Both the position numbers and the translations under genes were made by a program. From Actinomadura alba (lineage in GTDB: Bacteria; Actinomycetota; Actinomycetes; Streptosporangiales; Streptosporangiaceae), in NCBI RefSeq assembly GCF_014323705.1, contig NZ_JABVEC010000023.1, positions 1-64,000 of the forward strand: 64,000 bases of DNA, in the 5' to 3' direction. Below are positions 33,128 to 41,855 of this stretch, piece after piece (position 1 is the stretch's first letter; the number at the start of each line of letters is the position of its first letter). Under the pieces are notes generated by a model. It saw only the letters and a list, made by a program, of their open reading frames with translations, did not search any database and was not told the DNA's origin.

Positions 33128-34111
33128 ATGTCTGCGCAGTTCCCCGTTGCGCGGCCGCGACGGCTGCGCCGTACGCCCGCCCTGCGCCGCCTGGTCGCCG
33201 AGACGCGGCTCAGCCCGGCCGATCTGGTTCTCCCCATGTTCGTCAAGGAGGGCATCACCGAGCCGCAGCCGATCACGTCGATGCCGGGCGTGGTGCAGCA
33301 CTCCCGCGACAGCCTGCGCAAGGCGGCGCACGACGCGGTCGAGGCCGGGGTCGGCGGGCTCATACTGTTCGGCATCCCGGCGGTGAAGGACGGCCGGGGC
33401 TCCGGTGCCGACGACCCGGCGGGCGTGGTGCAGAAGGCGCTGCGCGACCTGTCCGCCGACCTCGGCGACGGCGCCGTGATCATGGCGGACCTCTGTCTGG
33501 ACGAGTTCACCGACCACGGGCACTGCGGGATCCTGACCCCCTCGGGCGACGTGGACAACGATGCCACGCTGGAGCGCTACGCCTCCATCGCGGTCGCGCA
33601 GGCCGCCGCGGGAGCCGGCGTGGTGGCACCCAGCGGCATGATGGACGGCCAGGTGCGGGCGATCCGCACCGCGCTCGACGAGGCCGGGTACGGCGAGGTG
33701 GCGATCCTGGCGTACTCCGCCAAGTACGCCTCGGCCTTCTACGGCCCGTTCCGTGAGGCCGCCGAGTGCGCCCCGCAGTTCGGGGACCGCTCCGCCTACC
33801 AGCAGGACCCCCCGAACGCCGACGAGTCGCTGCGCGAGGTGTTCCTCGATCTCGACGAGGGCGCCGACATGGTGATGATCAAGCCGGCGCTGCCCTATCT
33901 CGACGTCGTGCGCCGGGTCCGCGACGCCGTCGACGTTCCGGTCGCGGCCTACCACGTGAGCGGTGAGTACGCCATGGTCGAGGCGGCCGCCGCCAACGGC
34001 TGGCTCGACCGCGAGCGCACCATCATGGAGACGCTGACCGGCATCCGGCGGGCCGGCGCGGACATCGTGCTGACCTACTGGGCCGCGGAGGTCGCCGCCC
34101 GCCTCGCCTGA
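33128..34111 (+). CDS. hemB: Delta-aminolevulinic acid dehydratase (porphobilinogen synthase) HemB
   Basis: Condenses two 5-aminolevulinates to porphobilinogen. The 327-residue enzyme has the Schiff-base lysines in LAYSAKYASAFYGP and VMIKPALPYLD. The metal region reads DLCLDEFTDHGHCG: of the three Zn-binding Cys of the E. coli type, the second is Asp here, so the metal site is of mixed character. It is 42 bp after hemD and is the last gene of the rex-hem run. Confidence 0.96.
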   Translation: MSAQFPVARPRRLRRTPALRRLVAETRLSPADLVLPMFVKEGITEPQPITSMPGVVQHSRDSLRKAAHDAVEAGVGGLILFGIPAVKDGRGSGADDPAGVVQKALRDLSADLGDGAVIMADLCLDEFTDHGHCGILTPSGDVDNDATLERYASIAVAQAAAGAGVVAPSGMMDGQVRAIRTALDEAGYGEVAILAYSAKYASAFYGPFREAAECAPQFGDRSAYQQDPPNADESLREVFLDLDEGADMVMIKPALPYLDVVRRVRDAVDVPVAAYHVSGEYAMVEAAAANGWLDRERTIMETLTGIRRAGADIVLTYWAAEVAARLA

Positions 34112-34250
34112 CGCCCGGATGTGATCAAGCACGGTCAGGGTTTCGTCCGGACTTGGTCATGGCCCCGGTGTCGCTGCGTTCACGCATGGCTCGGCACTAC
34201 CGAGAATCGGAGTGCCGGCATGTGCGTGGGGCGATACGGGAGGACCCGCT

Positions 34251-35210
34251 GTGAGGCTCAGGTCGTATTTCGGCGCCATCGGCGCGCTGGCCGTGGTGGC
34301 CGGCTGCTCATCGCACAGCGCACCGCCCGACGGCCGGCCGGTGATCTCCAGCACGCCGACCCCGACGGCCTACGGCATGGTCACATCGCCGCTCGAGCCG
34401 TACATGCTGACCAACGAGCAGGAGCAGAAGCTGCTCAAGGCCCAGGACGTGCTCGCCCGCGAGTGCCTGAGCCGGTACGGCGTCGCGGCCACCCGGCCGG
34501 TGCTGCCCCTCGTGGGCGTGAACAAGACCCTTCGTGAGCGCAACCGCCGCACGTTCGTGGAGCTCGAGGACGCCCGGCGGTACGGCTACCACCGGTCCGC
34601 GGCCTTCCCGCACGACGGCGGGCCGCCGGAGGAGACGGCGCGCAAGCCCGAGCTCCCGGCCGGCGCCGAGGTGCTGCTCAACGGCTGGCGTCAGCAGAAC
34701 GGCGCCACGGGACAGACCTACCAGGGCCGGCAGGTACCGGAGCACGGCTGCCGGGGCGAGGCGAAGGCCAAGCTCACCCGGGGCCTGTCGGTGCCGGAAA
34801 AGGTGAAGAATTCCGACTATGCGGGTGTACGGGGATCGCAGAGCTTCGTCGCCGGCCTGCGCAGGCAGGCGATCGACCAGCTGCTGGGCGATGACCGCTA
34901 CCACGAGGTCATCAAGCGCTGGAGCGCCTGCATGAAGAAGTCCGGCCGGGACTACTCCAACCCCGGTGCCGCGATGCGCGACAGGCGGTGGAAGACCGCG
35001 CAGCCGAGCAGGCAGGAGATCGACACCGCGGTCGCCGACACCACGTGCCGGCTGAAGCTGAACTATCTCGGCATCATCGGGGCGCTGCGGTCCGCCTACG
35101 AGCAACGGCAGGTGGATCGCAACCTGCCGGTGCTGCGGGCCGTCCGCACCTATCTCGACGGGGCCGTCGGCCACGCCGACGAGGTCCTGAACGGGCGGTC
35201 GCCCGGCTGA
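34251..35210 (+). CDS. Secreted lipoprotein of unknown function
   Basis: A 319-residue precursor with a short lipoprotein signal (LRSYFGAIGALAVVAGCSS) and a lipobox VAGC. The mature part is hydrophilic, with four scattered Cys residues (for example DVLARECLSRYG, EHGCRGEAKA, RWSACMKKSG, DTTCRLKL) that could form two disulfides. The GTG at 34251 has GGGAGG 7 nt upstream. I do not recognise the family; such proteins are frequent in Streptosporangiales. It lies after hemB with a 139-bp gap. Confidence 0.8.
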   Translation: MRLRSYFGAIGALAVVAGCSSHSAPPDGRPVISSTPTPTAYGMVTSPLEPYMLTNEQEQKLLKAQDVLARECLSRYGVAATRPVLPLVGVNKTLRERNRRTFVELEDARRYGYHRSAAFPHDGGPPEETARKPELPAGAEVLLNGWRQQNGATGQTYQGRQVPEHGCRGEAKAKLTRGLSVPEKVKNSDYAGVRGSQSFVAGLRRQAIDQLLGDDRYHEVIKRWSACMKKSGRDYSNPGAAMRDRRWKTAQPSRQEIDTAVADTTCRLKLNYLGIIGALRSAYEQRQVDRNLPVLRAVRTYLDGAVGHADEVLNGRSPG

Positions 35211-35232
35211 CGCCGGGGCGGGTCTCGCCGCT

Positions 35233-35291
35233 GTCCGGAGGCCGTCCGGAAGGTTGCCCGGGAGGCTGTCCGGGAGATTGCCCGGAAGGTG
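35233..35291 (+). repeat. Five tandem 11-12 bp degenerate repeats
   Basis: Units of the form GYCCGGRAGGYT at 35233-35243, 35244-35255, 35256-35267, 35268-35279 and 35280-35291, directly after a lipoprotein gene. Alternating units start GTCC or GCCC. Confidence 0.75.
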
Positions 35292-35496
35292 ATTTTCTCA
35301 CCGGACACCACCTGTGCCTAGTCACTTAGAACCGTATACGGGGGTTGGTGCGTCTCGCTCTGATGCCGCAGGTCATTATCGGTAAGAGGTGGCAGATGAT
35401 GGTCGGGTGCCGCCTGACCGGTCGCTCCGGCGCGTACGGCCAGACGGCCGCGAACGCACGGTGATCTTGGTCACGGGCACCCGCCGATGGGGGGCG

Positions 35497-36141
35497 ATGA
35501 TGCTGGCAGTCTCGGGAGGCAGGCGGCAGCGGGCCCGTAACCGCATGGTGGCGGCCGCGCGCGACTACGCCGCGTTCGGCTGGGCCTGTGCGCCGGGAGC
35601 GCATCCACTGACGGGCGGCGATCGGGCATGCTCCTGTGACCGGGTGGGCTGCCCGGCTCCCGGCGCACATCCGGTGTCGACCATGTGGGGCCGGCAGGCC
35701 GGGGTCGACCCCGCCGTGCACGCCCGCTGGTGGAGCGAACACCCCGAGGCCAACCTCATCCTGCCGACCGGCCGGGTCTTCGACGTCTTCGACATCCCCG
35801 CCGCCGCGGGCGACATCGCGCTCGAGCGGATCGACCGCGAGAACGTGCCGGTCGGCCCGGTGGCCGACTCCGGCGGCCAGCGCCACCTGTTCTTCGTCGC
35901 CACCCGTGGCGCGCCCGACGACGAGCGCGAGTGGTGGTCCTGTCAGCTCGACTGCTCTCCAGAGAACGTGGCCGAGACCCCGGGCATGCGGTGGCACTGC
36001 CGCGACAGCTACGTGGTGGCACCCCCGTCGGCGCTGCCGTACGGCCGGGAGGTGAGCTGGCTGCGCCCGCCAGACGGCTCCCCGCTGCCCGATCCCCTGC
36101 GGTTGCTGGAAGTGCTCGCCGACAGCTGCGAGCAGGTCTGA
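35497..36141 (+). CDS. Bifunctional DNA primase/polymerase-domain protein (Prim-Pol N-terminal)
   Basis: A 214-residue protein matching the Prim-Pol N-terminal domain family found as stand-alone genes in actinobacteria. Visible segments are AARDYAAFGWACAPGAHP, a Cys-rich CSCDRVGCPAPGAHP, ILPTGRVFDVFDIP and YVVAPPSALPYG. The canonical catalytic DxD acidic motif reads FDVFDIP, so acidic residues remain but polymerase activity is doubtful. ATG 35497 has GGGGGG just upstream; the frame extends to a GTG at 35389. The role is unknown. Confidence 0.75.
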   Translation: MMLAVSGGRRQRARNRMVAAARDYAAFGWACAPGAHPLTGGDRACSCDRVGCPAPGAHPVSTMWGRQAGVDPAVHARWWSEHPEANLILPTGRVFDVFDIPAAAGDIALERIDRENVPVGPVADSGGQRHLFFVATRGAPDDEREWWSCQLDCSPENVAETPGMRWHCRDSYVVAPPSALPYGREVSWLRPPDGSPLPDPLRLLEVLADSCEQV

Positions 36142-36148
36142 GCGCCTG

Positions 36149-37861
36149 TCACGGCGCCTTGATCGAGACGCTGCGGCCCCAGCCGGAGTAGTTCGTGCGG
36201 AAGACCTGCCGGGCCCTGGCGCCGCTGCGCGGGGTCACCGTCACCTGCAGGCTGCGGGGCAGCAGGTCGGCCCCGACCCGGACCGAGAAGGCGACCCGGG
36301 CGCCCGCCCCGAACGGCGCGTACAGACGCCCGACCGTGCCATCGCGGACCAGGTCGGCCAGTGCGGCGGTGCCGGTGTAGGTCGAGCCCGACCGCCTGAT
36401 CTCCGGGGACGACCGGACCAGCGCCAGGATGTTGTGCACTGACGCGCCCCAGCGGGCCTGCGCGGCCATGGAGGCGTAGACGCGCGTGGCGTCGGCCCGG
36501 CCCGCCCGCGGCACCGCGGGTACCTCCCGCCAGCCGCGGAAGGCGACGTAGGTGGTCTCGTCGATCAGCACGGCGCGGACCCTGCGGGCGTACGGATCGC
36601 GCCGGACCGGCGACCACACGGTCATGTCCGAGGCCATGGGCCCGGCGAGGGTGAACGAGAAGACGCCGCGGGCGGCGGTGGCGTTGCCGCAACAGGCGTC
36701 GCGGCGGTGGGCGAAGTTGGCGGCCCCCCTGCCCGCCGCAGCGTTGCCGATCGCGTCGGCCAGCGCGGCGGGCGTCTGGGGGAGCCCCGTGGCCGTGGGC
36801 GTCGGCGTCGCGGTCGGCGCGGGGGTGCCGTTCGCGGCCGGTGCCGCCGTGTCGTCGGAACGTGCCCGCAGGCCCACGAAGGCCGCGATGGCGAGGATCA
36901 CCGCGAGGGCCAGCGCGACGGTGGCGAGCAGCGGTCCGCGGCGGCGGCGGCGCCCGGCGCGGGGGCTAGCCACCGGGCCGTTGTCCCGCGGCGGGGGCTT
37001 GGGTGCGTACGGCGTGGCGGCGGTGGCGGCGGCCAGTTCGGCCAGCCGGTGGCGGCCCTGCGCCTCCCAGGTGGCGCCGTACGCCGCCGTGGCCGCCTCG
37101 TCCAGCGCGGTGAGAAGGCTCGCCGCCGACGATGGGCGGTCGCCGGGATGCTTGGCCAGCCCGGCCGAGACGAGCGCGCGCAGCGGCTCTGGCAGTGCCT
37201 GCACGGGTACCTGTTCGTTCCGGTGCGCCTTCGCCAGCGACGAGAGGTTCTTCGTGGCGAACGGCGGCAGGCCGGTAAGGCACTCCACGAACACGGCGGT
37301 CGCGGCGTAGAGGTCGGCGGCCGGCCCGGGCAGAGCGCCGTCCCACAGCTCGGGAGCCCGGTAGGAGGCTCCGCGGGCGTCGGACCCGTCGCCCGTGGTG
37401 ACCGCGACGTCGGCGAGCTTGCCGGTGCCGGAGCCGTCGATGAGGACGTTGGCGGGGCTGTACGCGCCGTGCGCGACCCTCGCCTCGTGCAGCGCCTCGA
37501 GCGCCATCAGCGACCCGCCGAAGATCACCAGCGCGGCCAGTGGCCCGGTCGGCCCCTGGGTGTCGAGGAGCCGGGCGAGGCTGACGCCCTCGACGAACTC
37601 CGTGATCACCGCAGCGCCCTGTGGCGACTCCACGTACTCGTAGAACTGGACTAGCCCTGGATCCTCCAGGCGCGCGAGCACCCGGGCGTCCGCGCGGAAG
37701 CGGTCCTGGAACCGCTCGTCCCGCCACAGCCGTTCGTCGAGGTATTTCACCACTACCGGTGTCCGGGTGAGGTCGTCCATCGCCTGGACGACTCGGCCCG
37801 AGTGGCCGGCGCCCAGCTCCCGCACATGCGTGAAGCCCGGTACCGCCCAGATGTCCGTCAC
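36149..37861 (-). CDS. Serine/threonine-kinase-like receptor, probable pseudokinase
   Basis: A 570-residue protein: a kinase-like domain (about 1-255), a proline-rich basic juxtamembrane segment, one membrane helix (LLATVALALAVILAIAAFVGL, about 310-330), a Thr/Pro linker and an extracytoplasmic domain of about 200 residues. The VAIK-type Lys is kept (VVVKYL), but the HRDxKxxN loop reads HGAYSPANV, lacking the catalytic Asp and the Lys, and DFG reads DVA. GTG 37861 is chosen because GGAGGGG lies upstream; a TTG at 37924 is in frame. It is convergent with the Prim-Pol gene and divergent from hemL. Confidence 0.88.
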   Translation of the reverse strand: MTDIWAVPGFTHVRELGAGHSGRVVQAMDDLTRTPVVVKYLDERLWRDERFQDRFRADARVLARLEDPGLVQFYEYVESPQGAAVITEFVEGVSLARLLDTQGPTGPLAALVIFGGSLMALEALHEARVAHGAYSPANVLIDGSGTGKLADVAVTTGDGSDARGASYRAPELWDGALPGPAADLYAATAVFVECLTGLPPFATKNLSSLAKAHRNEQVPVQALPEPLRALVSAGLAKHPGDRPSSAASLLTALDEAATAAYGATWEAQGRHRLAELAAATAATPYAPKPPPRDNGPVASPRAGRRRRRGPLLATVALALAVILAIAAFVGLRARSDDTAAPAANGTPAPTATPTPTATGLPQTPAALADAIGNAAAGRGAANFAHRRDACCGNATAARGVFSFTLAGPMASDMTVWSPVRRDPYARRVRAVLIDETTYVAFRGWREVPAVPRAGRADATRVYASMAAQARWGASVHNILALVRSSPEIRRSGSTYTGTAALADLVRDGTVGRLYAPFGAGARVAFSVRVGADLLPRSLQVTVTPRSGARARQVFRTNYSGWGRSVSIKAP

Positions 37862-37967
37862 GTTGTACCCCTCCGAGTCAATAGCCCCTTTGGTGGGATA
37901 TCGGCTGCTGGTGGGAGCGGTCAAGGGGCTTGACCGGATCGGAATCGAGGGCTGAGAGACTGGCGCC

Positions 37968-39257
37968 GTGACTTCGAGCGACCGATCTCAGCAACTCTTC
38001 GAACGGGCCACCTCCATCGTGCCAGGCGGCGTCAATTCGCCTGTGCGCGCCTTCGGCGCGGTCGGTGGCACGCCACCCTTCATGATCTCGGGAAACGGCC
38101 CCTTTCTGACCGACGCCGACGGCAACGAGTACGTCGATCTGATCTGCTCGTGGGGGCCGATGATCCTCGGTCATGCCCACCCCGCCGTCGTCTCCGCGGT
38201 ACGGGAGGCGGCCGGGCGCGGCACGTCGTACGGCGCGCCCACACCGGGCGAGGTGGAACTGGCCGAGGAGATCGTGGCACGGACCCCGGTCGACAAGGTG
38301 CGGCTGGTGAACTCGGGCACCGAGGCCACCATGTCGGCGATCCGGCTGGCCCGCGGATTCACCGGCCGGTCCAAGATCGTGAAGTTCGCCGGGTGCTACC
38401 ACGGCCACGTCGACTCGTTGCTGGCGGCCGCGGGCAGCGGCGTCGCGACGCTCGCGCTGCCCGACACTCCGGGGGTGACCGGGGCCACCACCGCCGACAC
38501 GATCGTGCTGCCGTACAACAGCGCGGCCGCCGCCGAGGCGGCGTTCGCCGAGTTCGGCCGCGAGATCGCCTGTGTCGTCACGGAGGCGTGCCCGGCGAAC
38601 ATGGGGGTCGTGCCCCCGGCCGAGGGCTTCAACGCGCTGCTGAAGTCGCTGTGCGAGCGCGAGGGCGCGCTGCTGATCCTGGACGAGGTGCTCACCGGAT
38701 TCCGGGTCACGGCCTCTGGGTGGTACGGCAGGGAGGGGATCGCCGGCGACCTGATGACCTTCGGCAAGGTGATGGGCGGTGGCCTGCCCGCCGCGGCGTT
38801 CGGCGGCCGGGCCGAGGTCATGGACCTGCTCGCCCCCTCGGGCCCGGTCTACCAGGCCGGCACGCTGTCGGGGAATCCCCTCGCCACGGCCGCGGGCCTG
38901 GCCACGCTCCGCAACGCCACCGACGACGTCTATGCCCGGCTGGACCGGGCGGCGTCGCTCGTGGCGGGATGGGCCACCGAGGCGCTGGCGAAGGAGGGCG
39001 TGCCGCATCGCCTGCAGACCGCGGGCAACCTCTTCTCGATCTTCTTCGGTCCCGGCGAGGTGCGCGACTTCGACGCCGCGCGGAGGCAGAGCACCGAGGC
39101 CTACGCCGCCTTCTTCCACGCGGCGCTCGAGCGAGGGGTGTATCTGCCGCCCTCGTCGTTCGAGGCGTGGTTCCTGTCCGCGGCCCACGACGACGCCGCG
39201 CTGGACCGCATCGCCGAAGCGCTCCCGTACGCAGCCCGCGCCGCGGCGGAGGTCTGA
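37968..39257 (+). CDS. hemL: Glutamate-1-semialdehyde 2,1-aminomutase HemL
   Basis: PLP enzyme converting glutamate-1-semialdehyde to 5-aminolevulinate, linking HemA to HemB. The 429-residue class III aminotransferase fold has NSGTEATMSAIRLAR, LILDEVLTGFR (Asp for the PLP nitrogen) and the Schiff-base Lys in FGKVMGGGLPAAAFGG. It starts at a GTG at 37968. It is separated from the rex-hem run by the lipoprotein, Prim-Pol and kinase-like genes, as in many actinobacteria. Confidence 0.97.
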   Translation: MTSSDRSQQLFERATSIVPGGVNSPVRAFGAVGGTPPFMISGNGPFLTDADGNEYVDLICSWGPMILGHAHPAVVSAVREAAGRGTSYGAPTPGEVELAEEIVARTPVDKVRLVNSGTEATMSAIRLARGFTGRSKIVKFAGCYHGHVDSLLAAAGSGVATLALPDTPGVTGATTADTIVLPYNSAAAAEAAFAEFGREIACVVTEACPANMGVVPPAEGFNALLKSLCEREGALLILDEVLTGFRVTASGWYGREGIAGDLMTFGKVMGGGLPAAAFGGRAEVMDLLAPSGPVYQAGTLSGNPLATAAGLATLRNATDDVYARLDRAASLVAGWATEALAKEGVPHRLQTAGNLFSIFFGPGEVRDFDAARRQSTEAYAAFFHAALERGVYLPPSSFEAWFLSAAHDDAALDRIAEALPYAARAAAEV

Positions 39258-39261
39258 GCCA

Positions 39262-39325
39262 CGTTGAGTCGTGGCGTGTCGGGGCAGACGAGGGCGTCCA
39301 GGCACCGACACGCCACGACTCAACG
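39262..39325. terminator. Long perfect inverted repeat after hemL (terminator or palindromic element)
   Basis: Arms 39262-39282 and 39305-39325 are 21 bp each and perfectly complementary, separated by 22 bp. It starts 5 bp after the hemL stop. The stem is much longer than the other hairpins in the window and has no U-tract; it may be a terminator or a mobile palindrome. Confidence 0.6.
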
Positions 39326-39392
39326 AAAGGGTCAGGCCCTCGATCACTGACCCATGATTTAGGACTAGGTAGTAATTTTCCATATGTCGATT

Positions 39393-39398
39393 TAGTAT
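39393..39398 (+). promoter_or_regulatory. -10 element of the LysR gene (leaderless type)
   Basis: TAGTAT followed by 6 nt and the ATG at 39405, in an unusually A/T-rich 50-bp stretch. Confidence 0.5.
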
Positions 39399-39404
39399 CG
39401 CTTC

Positions 39405-40328
39405 ATGCTCGACCTCGACCGGCTCCGCGCCCTTCACGCGATCGCCTCGTACGGCTCGGTGAGCGCCGCCGCCGACGTACTGCACGTCACCACCTCGGCC
39501 GTCTCGCAACAGGTCGCGAAACTGGAACGTGAGACCGGGCAGAAGCTGCTCGAGCGCAACGGCCGAGGCGTGCGGCTGACCGACGCCGCCGAACTGCTCG
39601 TCGGGCACGCCGAACGCATCCTGTCGCTCGTCGAGATCGCGCAGGCCGATCTCGAGGCGCACCGCGGCGCGGTCGTGGGCGAGCTGGACCTCGGCGCCTT
39701 CCCCACCTCCGCGCGCGGGCTCGTGCCGCAGGCCATCCTCAGACTGCGGTCCGAGCATCCCCAGCTGCGCGTGCTGCTGCACGAGTACGACCCGCTGGAG
39801 AGCCTGTCCATGGTCGCCCGCGGCGATCTCGATCTGGCGGTCCTGCAGGACTGGAACAACCAGCCGCTCGTCATACCCGAGGGAATGCGCAAGGGCACGA
39901 TCTGCGACGACATCGCCGACGTGGCGCTGCCCGCGGATCACCCGCTGGCCGACCGCGAGTCGATCGAGCTGAAAGAGCTCGCCGGTGACCCGTGGATCAG
40001 TTCGACGGAGGGCACGGTCTGCTTGGGCTGGCTGACCCACACGCTCCGGGCCATCGACAGCGAACCGCGCATCGAGCACAAGGCCTACGAGTACGCCACC
40101 CAGCTCGCCCTCGTCGGAGCCGGGCTGGGCGCCTCGATGCTGCCCCGGATGGGGCGCTGCGACCTACCGCCCGGCGTGCGGGTCGTGGCACTGCGCCCTC
40201 TGCTCACCCGCCGCGTCTACGCGATCTGGCGGGAAGAGGCGGCCCGCCGCCCCGGCATCCGGGCCGTCGTTGAGGCGCTGCGGGCCGTCGCCCCGCCCGC
40301 GCCGCCGGAGCTGACCGCCGACGCCTGA
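39405..40328 (+). CDS. LysR family transcriptional regulator
   Basis: A 307-residue regulator. The N-terminal helix-turn-helix is DLDRLRALHAIASYGSVSAA followed by VLHVTTSAVSQQVAKLERETG, and the C-terminal half is a periplasmic-binding-protein-like effector domain (GELDLGAFPTSARGLVP). It is transcribed away from hemL and has no divergent partner, so its target is not indicated by neighbours. The transcript is probably leaderless. Confidence 0.93.
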   Translation: MLDLDRLRALHAIASYGSVSAAADVLHVTTSAVSQQVAKLERETGQKLLERNGRGVRLTDAAELLVGHAERILSLVEIAQADLEAHRGAVVGELDLGAFPTSARGLVPQAILRLRSEHPQLRVLLHEYDPLESLSMVARGDLDLAVLQDWNNQPLVIPEGMRKGTICDDIADVALPADHPLADRESIELKELAGDPWISSTEGTVCLGWLTHTLRAIDSEPRIEHKAYEYATQLALVGAGLGASMLPRMGRCDLPPGVRVVALRPLLTRRVYAIWREEAARRPGIRAVVEALRAVAPPAPPELTADA

Positions 40329-40421
40329 CGACCTGCTGATGACCTGGTGACGAGCGGCGCCATGCCGGGTCCGCAGGGCAGCGGCCTCGCCGGGCGGGGG
40401 CGCGGGTAGTCTTGTCGCGCC

Positions 40422-41060
40422 ATGAGTGAGAAGACCATCGTCCACCTGCTGCGTCACGGCGAGGTGCACAATCCCGAGGGCATCCTCTACGGTCGCCTGC
40501 CGGGCTACCACCTCAGCGAGGACGGCGTTCTCATGGCGAAGGCCGCGGCCAAGTGGTTCGCCGGTCGCGACGTGGCGGCCCTGTTCTCCTCGCCGATGGA
40601 GCGGGCTCGCGAGACCAGCGAGCCGCTCTCCGAGACCTTCGGCCTGCCGGTGACCGTCGAGGACCGGCTGACCGAGGCGGCCAACCGGTTCGAGGGCATG
40701 ACCTTCGGAGTCGGTAAGGGATCCTTGCGCCGCCCGGCCAACTGGCCGTCCCTGTACAACCCCTTCCGCCCGTCGTGGGGCGAGTCGTACGAGGAGATCG
40801 CGTCGCGCATGCTCGAGGCCGCGGCCGGCGCCCGCGACGCGGCCAGGGGGCACGAGGCCATCTGCGTGAGCCACCAGCTGCCGATCTGGATCGCCCGGCG
40901 GCGGGCCGAGCAGCGCAAGCTGTGGCACCACCCGACCCGGCGCCAGTGCCAGCTCGCCAGCGTCACCAGTTTCGTGTACGAGGGGACCCGCCTGGTGGCG
41001 GTCTCGTACGCCGAACCGGCCGCCGCGCTGATTCGCCGACCCAGTGTGCCGGGTGCCTGA
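40422..41060 (+). CDS. Histidine phosphatase family protein (phosphoglycerate-mutase-like)
   Basis: A 212-residue member of the histidine phosphatase superfamily with the phospho-His motif LLRHGEV (H12) and a second His segment ICVSHQLPIWI. It lies directly before the cytochrome c maturation genes, the place occupied by Rv0525 in M. tuberculosis, so a conserved but undefined link to that pathway exists. A role in glycolysis is unlikely at this length and location. Confidence 0.88.
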   Translation: MSEKTIVHLLRHGEVHNPEGILYGRLPGYHLSEDGVLMAKAAAKWFAGRDVAALFSSPMERARETSEPLSETFGLPVTVEDRLTEAANRFEGMTFGVGKGSLRRPANWPSLYNPFRPSWGESYEEIASRMLEAAAGARDAARGHEAICVSHQLPIWIARRRAEQRKLWHHPTRRQCQLASVTSFVYEGTRLVAVSYAEPAAALIRRPSVPGA

Positions 41061-41110
41061 CGTAGCCTGCACAATAGAGCCGATTACTACGTCTTGTAGT
41101 GGAGAGTGCG

Positions 41111-41698
41111 TTGAACGCCCGACCCCTGCCCGCTCGAGCCCTGGCCGGTGCCCTCGCGGCCACCGTGCTGCTCTCCGGCTGCGCCGGCACCCAGGCGTCG
41201 TCCGGTCCGGCGGGCAGCGACTCCCGCTACGTGGCCGGCGACGGCGCCGCGCAAGTGATCAGGCCCGCCGACCGCAGGGCGGGGCCGAGGGCCGAGGGCA
41301 CCACGCTCGACGATCAGCCGTTCCGGCTCGCCGACCTCCAGGGCAAGGTCGTGGTGCTCAACTTCTGGGCCTCGTGGTGCGCCCCGTGCCGGGCCGAGGC
41401 GCCCGCGCTCGAGAAGATCTACGCCGACCAGAAGGCCGCCGGAGTCGAGTTCGTGGGCGTCGACATCAAGGATGGCAAGACGCCGGCGAAGGCGTTCATC
41501 CGGAGCTTCAAGGTCGGCTATCCGAGCGTCTTCGACCCGGACGGCCGGTTCACGCTGGCCTTCCGCGACGTCCCGCCCAACGCCGTCCCGAGCACGCTCG
41601 TGCTCGACCGTAAGGGCCGGGTGGCGGTGCGGATCGTCGGTCCCACGACCTATTCGAGACTGACCCCACTGGTGACCCAGGTCGCCGCGGAGAAGTAG
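41111..41698 (+). CDS. ResA/TlpA-like thiol-disulfide oxidoreductase lipoprotein
   Basis: Reduces apocytochrome c Cys residues outside the membrane. The 195-residue precursor has a lipobox LLSGC with lipidated Cys24, then a thioredoxin fold with the active-site WCAPC in LNFWASWCAPCRAEAP and a cis-proline near VPSTLVLDRKG. TTG 41111 has GGAG 7-8 nt upstream; a GTG at 41099 is an alternative. It precedes ccdA, its electron donor. Confidence 0.93.
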   Translation: MNARPLPARALAGALAATVLLSGCAGTQASSGPAGSDSRYVAGDGAAQVIRPADRRAGPRAEGTTLDDQPFRLADLQGKVVVLNFWASWCAPCRAEAPALEKIYADQKAAGVEFVGVDIKDGKTPAKAFIRSFKVGYPSVFDPDGRFTLAFRDVPPNAVPSTLVLDRKGRVAVRIVGPTTYSRLTPLVTQVAAEK

Positions 41699-41726
41699 TG
41701 CTGATGCTGCCGAGCGGAGCGAGGCC

Positions 41727-41855
41727 ATGAGCGCGAGGGGCGCGGCGGTGGCTGGACTGAGGAGGGGACGAGTGCGAGGGACGAGCGCTCGTGCCCGACG
41801 AGGGAAGCCGCAGCCTCCAAGGCGCCCCGAGCCGCCGAGCGGAGCGAGGCCATGA
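41727..41855 (+). other. 42-codon upstream reading frame overlapping the ccdA start
   Basis: An ATG inside the duplicated ccdA start region opens a frame through the repeat element and ends with a TGA that overlaps the ccdA ATG (ATGA). The peptide is Arg-rich and ends EPPSGARP. It has no separate ribosome binding site and is probably a by-product of the duplication, but it could couple translation to ccdA. Confidence 0.25.
41737..41850 (+). repeat. Dispersed structured repeat element, copy 2
   Basis: Outer stem GGGGCGC (41737-41743) with GCGCCCC (41822-41828); inner stem GGCGGTGGCT (41744-41753) with AGCCGCAGCC (41806-41815), containing one mismatch; 6-nt 3' bulge TCCAAG; apical hairpin ACGAGTGC (41768-41775) with GCGCTCGT (41785-41792); conserved 22-bp tail 41829-41850, ending one base before the ccdA ATG. 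Confidence 0.85.

Noticed and set aside
37878..40079. 733-codon minus-strand frame across hemL and the LysR gene
   Set aside because: It is antisense to two well-supported genes, has low-complexity Arg/Gly/Asp composition and no domain. Such long shadows are expected at this GC content.
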